Assembly: GCA_030824255.1 (NCBI GenBank)
Contig: JAVBYB010000107.1
Location: 1-11,179 of the forward strand
DNA from: a bacterium
GTDB lineage: Bacteria; Pseudomonadota; Alphaproteobacteria; Caulobacterales; Hyphomonadaceae
DNA: 11,179 bases
Reading direction: 5' to 3'
Under the pieces are notes generated by a model that was not told the DNA's origin, did no database searches, and saw nothing but the letters and a program-made list of their open reading frames with translations. How positions within the stretch are numbered: the stretch's first letter is position 1; each line of letters opens with the position of its first letter. Positions 6,229 through 11,179 of the stretch are shown piece after piece. Both the position numbers and the translations under genes were made by a program.

Positions 6229-8046
6229 CTATGCGTCGACCGTGGCGCGCGAGAAGCGCTTGCGGTCGTTCGGGTCGAGATAGACCTTGCGCAGGCGGAT
6301 GTTCTCCGGCGTCACTTCGACCAGTTCGTCGTCCTGGATGTAGGCCAGCGCCTTCTCCAGCGTCATGCGGATCGGGGGGGTGAGGCGCACCGCTTCGTCC
6401 GTGCCCGAAGCGCGCACGTTGGTCAGCTTCTTGCCCTTCAGCACGTTGACCTCGAGATCGTTGCCGCGCGTGTGCTCGCCGACGATCATGCCTTCATAGA
6501 CCTTGATGCCCGGGTCGATCATCATCGGGCCGCGGTCTTCCAGGTTCCACAGCGCGAAGGCGACGGATTCGCCCGAACCGTTGGAGATCAGCACGCCGGT
6601 GTGGCGGCCTTTGATCTCGCCCTTGTGCGGGGCGTATTCGTGGAAGATGCGGTTCATGATGGCGGTGCCGCGTGTATCCGACAGCAGTTCGCCCTGATAG
6701 CCGATCAGGCCGCGCGTCGGCGCGTGGAAGACGAGGCGCTGGCGGCCTGCGCCGGACGAGCGCATGTCCATCATGTCGGCGCGACGCTCGGACAGCTTCT
6801 GCACGACGATGCCCGAATGCTCTTCATCCACGTCGATGACGACTTCCTCGATCGGCTCGAGAATCTGGCCATTGTCGTCCTTCTGCATGACGACCTTCGG
6901 ACGCGACACACCGAGCTCGAAGCCTTCGCGGCGCATGGTCTCGATCAGCACGGCGAGCTGGAGTTCGCCTCGGCCTGCGACTTCGAAGGCGTCGCTATCG
7001 GGCGCGCGCGAGATCTTGAGGGCGACGTTGCCTTCGGCTTCCTTCAGCAGGCGGTCCCAGATCACGCGGCTGGTGACCTTTTTGCCTTCCGTTCCGGCAA
7101 GCGGCGAGTCGTTGACGCGGAATGTCATCGCCAGGGTCGGCGGGTCGATCGGCTGGGCCGGCATCGCCTCGGTGACGGACGGATCGCAGATGGTGTCGGC
7201 GACGGTGGCTTTCGTCAGGCCCGAGATCGAAACGATGTCGCCAGCCTTGCCTTCGTCGATCGGTGCGCGGGTCAGGCCGCGGAACGCCAGCACTTTCGAG
7301 ACGCGGCCCTGTTCGATCACCGACCCGTCGCGCGAGAGAACTTTGACGGTCTGGTTCGGTTTCACCGAGCCCGAGTCAACGCGGCCGGTGAGGATGCGGC
7401 CGAGGAAGGGGTCGGAGCCGATCGTGGTGCCGAGCATGCGAAACGGACCGTTGTCGACGCGCGGCGGCGGGACGTGCGCCAGCACGGTCTCGAAGAGAGC
7501 CGCCATGTCCGTCGTCTTCACGGCCGGGTCCTTGCTCATCCAGGCGTTCTTGGCTGAACCGTAGATGATCGGGAAGTCGAGCTGCTCGTCTGTCGCGTCG
7601 AGGTTGGCGAAGAGGTCGAACACCTCGTTCACGACTTCGACGTGGCGCTCTTCCGGCTTGTCGATCTTGTTGATGCAGACGATCGGGCGCAGCCCGACCT
7701 TGAGCGCTTTCGACACCACGAACTTGGTTTGCGGCATCGGGCCTTCAGCGGCGTCGACGAGAACGATCGCGCCGTCCACCATGTTCAGGATGCGCTCCAC
7801 CTCGCCGCCGAAGTCGGCGTGGCCCGGCGTGTCGACGATGTTGATGCGGATGTCGTTCCAGACGACCGAAGTGGCTTTCGCCAGGATGGTGATGCCGCGC
7901 TCACGCTCCAGGTCGTTCGAATCCATCATCCGTTCGGAGGTGGCTTCGTTGTCGCGGAACGAGCCCGACTGCTTGAGCAGGCAGTCGACGAGGGTCGTCT
8001 TGCCATGGTCGACGTGAGCGATGATGGCGATGTTGCGCAGTTGCAT
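6229..8046 (-). CDS. typA: Ribosome-associated translational GTPase TypA/BipA
   Basis: A 605-residue EF-G-like GTPase that binds 70S ribosomes and supports ribosome assembly and translation under stress or at low temperature. All G-motifs are present: P-loop AHVDHGKT (10-17), G2 in RERGITI (48-54), G3 DTPGH (72-76), G4 NKID (126-129) and G5 SAK (164-166). Beta-barrel domain 2, the EF-G-like domains and the BipA-specific C-terminal region (with NEAF-like contact sequences towards [18 protein letters not shown]) follow. Length matches E. coli BipA (about 607). I use ATG 8046, giving [12 protein letters not shown]; the frame opens up to 8133, but those 29 residues are not family-like. No strong ribosome binding site is visible. 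It is followed by yjdM in the same transcript. Confidence 0.97.
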   Translation of the reverse strand: MQLRNIAIIAHVDHGKTTLVDCLLKQSGSFRDNEATSERMMDSNDLERERGITILAKATSVVWNDIRINIVDTPGHADFGGEVERILNMVDGAIVLVDAAEGPMPQTKFVVSKALKVGLRPIVCINKIDKPEERHVEVVNEVFDLFANLDATDEQLDFPIIYGSAKNAWMSKDPAVKTTDMAALFETVLAHVPPPRVDNGPFRMLGTTIGSDPFLGRILTGRVDSGSVKPNQTVKVLSRDGSVIEQGRVSKVLAFRGLTRAPIDEGKAGDIVSISGLTKATVADTICDPSVTEAMPAQPIDPPTLAMTFRVNDSPLAGTEGKKVTSRVIWDRLLKEAEGNVALKISRAPDSDAFEVAGRGELQLAVLIETMRREGFELGVSRPKVVMQKDDNGQILEPIEEVVIDVDEEHSGIVVQKLSERRADMMDMRSSGAGRQRLVFHAPTRGLIGYQGELLSDTRGTAIMNRIFHEYAPHKGEIKGRHTGVLISNGSGESVAFALWNLEDRGPMMIDPGIKVYEGMIVGEHTRGNDLEVNVLKGKKLTNVRASGTDEAVRLTPPIRMTLEKALAYIQDDELVEVTPENIRLRKVYLDPNDRKRFSRATVDA

Positions 8047-8143
8047 GGTGTTGTCTTTGGCCGGGAGGGGGGCGGATTTGTGCGCCGCAATACAGGGCTT
8101 TTGTGAAGAAAGCGAGCATCCGAGGCGCCGCATGGGTTTTTCA

Positions 8144-8188
8144 GGCCCGGAACTCCCAAAACAGGCCCGTATGGGCCAGTTTAGGGCC
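8144..8188. repeat. Cluster of four GGCCC/GGGCC motifs in the typA/DUF3574 divergent spacer
   Basis: GGCCC occurs at 8144-8148 and 8164-8168, both inside CAGGCCCG with a 20-base period. GGGCC occurs at 8173-8177 and 8184-8188. The inner pair forms a hairpin with a GTAT loop, and the outer pair can enclose it. The cluster lies 6 bases before the first ATG (8194) of the plus-strand lipoprotein frame. It may be an operator array or a leader hairpin; no function is assigned. Confidence 0.35.
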
Positions 8189-8205
8189 GGTTAATGGGGA
8201 ATCCG

Positions 8206-8619
8206 ATGAAAGACGCCGCACTCATCCTCGCCTGCGCTGCCCTGTGCGGCTGCGCCGGCATCCCCGGGCCGGGTCCGGCCCCTGCCTGCCAGGTCGGCCA
8301 ACCGATGGTCGAAACGACGCTTTATCTCGGGCTGTTGAGGCCGGGCGGTTCGGTCTCCCGATATGACTTCGCGCGGTTCGTCGAAGCCGAAGTCGCGCCC
8401 CGCTGGCAGGAGGGCTTCACCATTCTGGAGGGCCAGGGCGTCTGGCGATCAGAGCAGCGTGGCGTCACGGAACGCGAACCCTCCCGGGTGCTGATCCGCC
8501 TGCATGATGGCGGCGCGGAATCGTCGGCCGAGGTGGAGGCAATCCGCGGCGCCTACATCGACGCCTTTCAGCAGGACGCGGTCTTGCGAACCGATCACCA
8601 TACCTGCGCGAGCTTTTGA
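8206..8619 (+). CDS. DUF3574 family lipoprotein
   Basis: A 137-residue protein with a short lipoprotein signal: Lys2, hydrophobic DAALILACAAL and the lipobox L-C-G-C with C16 as the likely lipidated residue. After a Pro/Gly linker, residues 30-137 match my memory of DUF3574, with VETTLYLGLLRPGG, FVEAEVAPRW, GFTILEGQGVW and the ending DAVLRTDHHTCASF. The family is small, secreted or lipoprotein, and of unknown function; some members sit in cell-envelope loci. I chose ATG 8206 because GGGGAA (8196-8201) lies just before it, although ATG 8194 in the same frame would add MGNP. It diverges from typA and converges with the next lipoprotein gene, three bases between stops. C28 and C134 could form a disulphide. 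Confidence 0.8.
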   Translation: MKDAALILACAALCGCAGIPGPGPAPACQVGQPMVETTLYLGLLRPGGSVSRYDFARFVEAEVAPRWQEGFTILEGQGVWRSEQRGVTEREPSRVLIRLHDGGAESSAEVEAIRGAYIDAFQQDAVLRTDHHTCASF

Positions 8620-8622
8620 ACC

Positions 8623-9261
8623 TCAGCCGGGAAAGCGCTGCAGGCCGATCTCGTCGACCATGCTCTGTCCGCCGTCGCTGCCCGGATAGAGTGCAAGGCA
8701 AAGCAGGCTTTCGATCCCCTGCGGGAAGCAGAGCATGTGCAGGTTGTCGGCGCGCAGTGCGTCGTACTCTTCCCGGCCCATGCCTTCACGCGGCATGAAA
8801 GGGAACTCCGCGGCCTTCGGCCGGCCATCCGTTTCCTCCCACGGCGGCAGCGTGCCGGTGAGTTCGGGCGGGAGATTGTCGGGGCCGGCCCACTCGTTGA
8901 GCGCTGTCTGCATCGCGGCCGGGTCCTTCGCGTCCCGCAGGGCAAACAGGTACTGCACCGCACCCGCCCATGCGTAGATGGGAAAGCCGTCGCGCGCATA
9001 GACCGCCAGCGTGACGACCGCTGACTCACATACCGCGCCGGACGTCCAGGCCTCGACACGATAAGAGGGATGATCGCTTGGGCCGATCGGGCCCCACTGT
9101 TTCTGGGCGCGTGTTTCGCATCCGTTGGTCGGCGCCTGGTCCAGCGATGCCAACGGCGCAGGCGTGGCGGATGCAGAGGCGTCGCCAGCTGGAGGCGCGG
9201 CGGCTGGCTGGCACGCGGCGAGCGCGATGAAACTGGCGGCGAGGGCTAGGCGCAGGTGCAT
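8623..9261 (-). CDS. Putative lipoprotein of unknown function with four further cysteines
   Basis: A 212-residue protein with a clear lipoprotein signal: MHLRLALAASFIALAAC, lipobox L14-A15-A16-C17. An Ala/Pro/Ser-rich linker (about 18-45) precedes a globular part (about 46-212) containing C48, C78, C178 and C188, which could make two disulphides in the periplasm. Q18 after the lipid cysteine does not suggest inner-membrane retention, so an outer-membrane location is likely by the general Lol rule. I do not recognise the globular domain. The ATG is supported by AGGA seven bases upstream on the minus strand. The 5' leader carries a 17-base tandem duplication. It is separated from the upstream VWA gene by a strong terminator, so it is probably transcribed alone. 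Confidence 0.75.
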   Translation of the reverse strand: MHLRLALAASFIALAACQPAAAPPAGDASASATPAPLASLDQAPTNGCETRAQKQWGPIGPSDHPSYRVEAWTSGAVCESAVVTLAVYARDGFPIYAWAGAVQYLFALRDAKDPAAMQTALNEWAGPDNLPPELTGTLPPWEETDGRPKAAEFPFMPREGMGREEYDALRADNLHMLCFPQGIESLLCLALYPGSDGGQSMVDEIGLQRFPG

Positions 9262-9269
9262 GGCTCATT

Positions 9270-9303
9270 CCTGTGGACGTGTCCAACCTGTGGGCGTGTC
9301 GAA
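9270..9303. repeat. 17-bp tandem duplication in the lipoprotein 5' leader
   Basis: CCTGTGGACGTGTCCAA (9270-9286) is followed directly by CCTGTGGGCGTGTCGAA (9287-9303), 15 of 17 bases identical. On the minus strand the copy nearest the gene supplies the CAGG core of the ribosome binding site for the lipoprotein starting at 9261, and the second copy repeats it 17 bases further up. The first copy also contains the small inverted repeat GGAC-GT-GTCC. Confidence 0.7.
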
Positions 9304-9344
9304 GGCATCGGGACAACGAATCCGTGCGGAACTCAAGAGGGCAT

Positions 9345-9394
9345 CAAGAAACCCGGCCAGATGCGGGGGAGAAGCCGCCGCTGGCCGGGCTCTT
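9345..9394 (-). terminator. Strong intrinsic terminator of the VWA gene
   Basis: CCCGGCCAG (9352-9360) and CTGGCCGGG (9381-9389) are perfect 9-bp arms. Inside them GCGG (9363-9366) pairs with CCGC (9375-9378) across a symmetrical 2x2 internal loop. Read on the minus strand the stem is followed immediately by TTTCTT and preceded by an A-rich stretch that can pair with it. The hairpin lies about 60 bases beyond the VWA stop. Confidence 0.75.
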
Positions 9395-9415
9395 GTGGAT
9401 CGGTCATCGCAGTCA

Positions 9416-9444
9416 GGATCGCCGATCCCCGGCGTCCCCACGCC
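9416..9444 (-). other. Two small hairpins between the VWA stop and its terminator
   Basis: GGCGT (9431-9435) and ACGCC (9440-9444) pair around CCCC, and GGATCG-C-CGATCC (9416-9428) is a perfect 13-base interrupted palindrome. A further GGATCG copy lies at 9397-9402. Together with the terminator they give the VWA mRNA a structured 3' end. They may stabilise the message or may be a protein-binding site; nothing in the sequence decides. Confidence 0.4.
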
Positions 9445-9448
9445 CTCG

Positions 9449-10219
9449 CTAGCGTGGCTGGTTGCGGTTGTTGCCGCTGCCTGTGCCGGTGCGTTCCTTG
9501 ACCTCGTCCTCCTTGGCGGCGGCGCGGTCTTCGGCATTCCACTCGACCGACGGGGCGGCGCCCGCTGCATAGCTCTTCGACTTCTGCGCGAGACGGTTCA
9601 TCGAATCCGACAGCTGGTCCTTGCTGACGGCCATGTTGCGCGAGGAAGTCTGGCCGACGCCTTCTGCGTCATCGAAGTTGGAGAATTCGGCGCCGAGGAA
9701 GACGACTTCCCAGCCCTTCGCGCGCGCACGATCGAGCGCGGCCTTGGCGGCGGTCTTGGTCATCTCGCGCGACGAGTTCTCCTCGCCATCCGTCATGATG
9801 ACGATGATCGCTTTTTCCGGCTTGTCCTTCTCGGCGAGCGAGACGATCTGGCCGATGGCGTCATAGAGCGGGGTCATGCCACGCGGGTTCACTTCGCCGG
9901 AGGTGACGTCGTTCCAGTTGTTCGGGTCCACGTCCTTGCGGAGTACATCGAATTGCAGGCCGTCCTGCGCGTCGAAGACGGCAAGGGTGATGTCAGCGTT
10001 CACGCGCGGCCCGCCATCGAGTGCGGCAAGGCCATCCGCATAGGCATTCACCGACGAGAGGGCTTCGGACCAGATCGGCTCCATCGAGCCGGTACGGTCG
10101 AGCAGGATGTAGGAATGGATTGACGGCGCAGGCGCCGGCTTGGCGGAGGCCGTCATGGTGAGTGCGCCGGCCGCAGTGGAAAGGGCGAGGAGGGCGGTGA
10201 GAGCGATGCGGGTCTTCAT
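9449..10219 (-). CDS. Exported von Willebrand factor A domain protein
   Basis: A 256-residue protein with a Sec signal peptide (MKTRIALTALLALSTAAGAL, cleavage probably after ASA at residue 26) and one VWA domain (about 34-215). The metal-ion-dependent adhesion site is intact: D41-R-T43-G-S45 (DxTxS), T116 in GMTPLYDAIG and D144 in IMTDGEENSS. The C-terminal tail (about 220-256) is polar, charged and low in complexity, with no membrane anchor, so the mature protein is probably periplasmic or secreted. VWA domains bind partner proteins through a metal ion; the partner here is unknown. GGGGACA on the minus strand, eight bases before the ATG, is a plausible ribosome binding site. A 41-codon ORF with a similar leader lies 33 bases upstream. 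A strong terminator follows. Other VWA genes belong to chaperone-ATPase pairs, but no MoxR ATPase is nearby. Confidence 0.88.
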   Translation of the reverse strand: MKTRIALTALLALSTAAGALTMTASAKPAPAPSIHSYILLDRTGSMEPIWSEALSSVNAYADGLAALDGGPRVNADITLAVFDAQDGLQFDVLRKDVDPNNWNDVTSGEVNPRGMTPLYDAIGQIVSLAEKDKPEKAIIVIMTDGEENSSREMTKTAAKAALDRARAKGWEVVFLGAEFSNFDDAEGVGQTSSRNMAVSKDQLSDSMNRLAQKSKSYAAGAAPSVEWNAEDRAAAKEDEVKERTGTGSGNNRNQPR

Positions 10220-10252
10220 GTTCGTGGTGTCCCCAGGTGTTGCGGCGATGCG

Positions 10253-10378
10253 CTACTGGACGTGAAGGGTAAGCTCGATGGCGGGCGGTTTAGGTTGGGC
10301 CTGTGGCGCGCCAGCCGCTGCAAGTGTCACCCCGCTTATTGCGAGGGCGGCAAGCAGCAGGCGGATCGACGTCTTCAT
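10253..10378 (-). CDS. 41-residue exported mini-protein or truncated VWA paralogue
   Basis: ATG at 10378 to TAG at 10253 encodes 41 residues: a basic start MKTSIR, a hydrophobic core (LLLAALAISGVTLAAAGA), an AQA-like cleavage region, then a Pro-rich end and PPAIELTLHVQ. GGGGACA sits four bases before the ATG, the same heptamer as before the VWA gene. The layout matches the VWA protein's first 41 residues (MKTxI, hydrophobic core, Pro-rich stretch, PSIHSYILLD), ending just where the VWA protein has the first metal-binding aspartate. It may be a real secreted micropeptide, a leader peptide for the VWA operon, or the remnant of a tandem duplication. The reading is by eye; expression is unproven. 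Confidence 0.5.
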   Translation of the reverse strand: MKTSIRLLLAALAISGVTLAAAGAPQAQPKPPAIELTLHVQ

Positions 10379-10483
10379 GGCCTGTCCCCTGTCCTGAGTC
10401 CCGCGGGCCAGCTTCCGGTCCCGTCATGCACAACTTGTCGCAGCCGATTGGGGCCGCGCCGGGGCGTCAATTGGGGCGAAACA

Positions 10484-10504
10484 GCGGTTTGTGCGTGCAA
10501 CCGC
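10484..10504 (-). terminator. Possible terminator of the membrane-anchored protein gene
   Basis: GCGGTT (10484-10489) and AACCGC (10499-10504) are perfect 6-bp arms around nine bases, starting about 20 bases after the stop at 10524 on the minus strand. Only a broken T-rich stretch (TGTTTC) follows, so strength is doubtful. Confidence 0.35.
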
Positions 10505-10523
10505 AAATGCCGGGCGTCAGACG

Positions 10524-11179
10524 TCAGAGATTGGGGGCAAGTGCATCCGCGATGGGCGTGATGGCCCCGATCATCTGGCGAATGCGGGCAAGCTGCGGAG
10601 CGGCGGCCCGCACGCTGGCGTCGGCAGGCGGATCGAAGATGCGCAGCTTCATCGTTTCCGGCACGGCCAACGTCAGGCGTCCTTCGCCAACAGCACAGGT
10701 TGGCTTGCCGAGGCCGGGCAGGGTGGCGATCTGGTCTATAAGGGCGACCGCGTGCGGGTTTGCCGCTGCCAGTTGCTCCATGCTCCCAGCTGTCACACGC
10801 GGCGTTTCCAACTCGATCAGCAGTCCGGTGAAGTCGGACGTCTCGCCTGCACCCGATGATCGCGCTTTCGCCGGGATGATGCGGATAGCGACGCCATTGC
10901 GGAGCCCGGCAATCTCGCCGCCCGTTTCCATCGCGCCTGCTCCGCGCACGACACCTGATGCCCGCAGGCGCGACGCATCGCCTGTTGTCGTGCGATGCCA
11001 GGCGAATCCGCCAGAATTGCTGGCCAGCGTCTCGATCGGCCGGCCGGAATATGCGGCTGCCGCTTCGGCCGAGGCTTCTCGCTGTGACCAGACATAGCCA
11101 GCAAGGCCGCCGACCAGAATGACAGCCATGAAGTCGAACACGCCGCCCGGCGCGCCGACCAGAACGAGGGCCGACCAGA
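10524..11179 (-). CDS. Membrane-anchored protein of unknown function, 5' end open at window edge
   Basis: The frame ends with TGA at 10524 and stays open to the right edge. A GTG at 11141 (205 residues) and an ATG at 11129 (201 residues) are possible starts, but neither has a clear ribosome binding site. The codons before them encode a hydrophobic run (WSALVLVGAPGG), so the true start may lie outside. A hydrophobic segment FMAVILVGGLAGYVW is followed by a 185-residue, probably extracytoplasmic part without a recognised domain. It has a single cysteine (CAVGEG region) and beta-like stretches (GVAIRIIPA, FTGLLIELETP, RLTLAVPETMKLRIF). I do not recognise the family. It is upstream of, and co-oriented with, the mini-ORF and VWA genes, but 145 bases and a possible terminator lie between. 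Confidence 0.65.
   Translation of the reverse strand, partial: WSALVLVGAPGGVFDFMAVILVGGLAGYVWSQREASAEAAAAYSGRPIETLASNSGGFAWHRTTTGDASRLRASGVVRGAGAMETGGEIAGLRNGVAIRIIPAKARSSGAGETSDFTGLLIELETPRVTAGSMEQLAAANPHAVALIDQIATLPGLGKPTCAVGEGRLTLAVPETMKLRIFDPPADASVRAAAPQLARIRQMIGAITPIADALAPNL

Noticed and set aside
6217..7557. Long plus-strand open frame of 446 codons opposite typA
   Set aside because: It mirrors the conserved typA frame, is Arg/His/Asp-rich as expected for antisense of GC-rich coding DNA, and has no recognisable domain.
8047..8133. N-terminal extension of TypA to an ATG at 8133
   Set aside because: TypA proteins begin directly with the strand before the P-loop; the 29 extra residues are not family-like and overlap the upstream control region.
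9125..10123. Plus-strand open frame of 332 codons
   Set aside because: It crosses the minus-strand lipoprotein, the terminator and the VWA gene; composition is that of an antisense shadow.
10442..10470. Promoter with TTGACG on the minus strand upstream of the mini-ORF, and the ATTGGGGC direct repeat (10447-10454, 10470-10477)
   Set aside because: The -35 is good but no acceptable -10 occurs at 16-18 bases, and an 8-base repeat in G-rich DNA can be chance; too weak to annotate.
10303..11097. Plus-strand open frame of 264 codons
   Set aside because: It covers the mini-ORF, its upstream spacer and the membrane-protein gene on the other strand, with no domain and no ribosome binding site.
1..11179. 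CRISPR, prophage, insertion sequence, toxin-antitoxin or tRNA genes
   Set aside because: No regular repeat-spacer array, transposase or integrase reading frame, target-site duplications, small paired toxin genes, or tRNA-like cloverleaf were seen on either strand.

Overview
The window is GC-rich with strongly biased third codon positions, and the proteins look alphaproteobacterial. The argininosuccinate synthase, TypA and pyrophosphatase, together with a GAF-PAS hybrid kinase and a divergent Lrp/LysE pair, fit the Caulobacterales/Hyphomonadaceae area. That placement is an inference from protein character, not from a search. Gene density is high and there are no tRNA, rRNA, CRISPR, phage or insertion-sequence signatures, so this reads as ordinary chromosome.

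Layout. Bases 1-1194 hold argG (arginine biosynthesis), cut at its 5' end by the window edge. Bases 1392-4081 hold a two-component locus: a stand-alone receiver protein followed directly by a GAF-PAS-HisKA-HATPase-REC hybrid sensor kinase, in one probable operon. The two receiver domains are close relatives. Bases 4190-4723 hold ppa, a family I soluble pyrophosphatase. A LysE/RhtB-type exporter (minus strand, ending at 4731) and an Lrp/AsnC regulator (plus strand, from 5418) diverge from a 72-bp spacer and probably form a sensor-exporter pair for an amino acid. Bases 5880-8046, minus strand, hold typA (BipA ribosome-associated GTPase) and, one base after its stop, yjdM (PhnA-like zinc ribbon protein) with a TTG start. 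The ends of the Lrp gene and yjdM share a hairpin that contains both stop codons.

From 8206 to the end the genes are mostly cell-envelope proteins of unknown role: a DUF3574 lipoprotein (+), a cysteine-containing lipoprotein (-), an exported von Willebrand A (VWA) domain protein (-), a 41-residue exported mini-ORF just upstream of it (-), and a membrane-anchored protein running off the right edge (-). The VWA gene is followed by a convincing intrinsic terminator and two further hairpins.

I found no clearly new multi-gene system. The most unusual points are the 41-codon ORF that looks like the leader of the VWA protein stopped just before the metal-binding site, the stop-codon-containing shared terminator, a 17-bp tandem duplication in a lipoprotein 5' leader, and the possibly leaderless Lrp gene.
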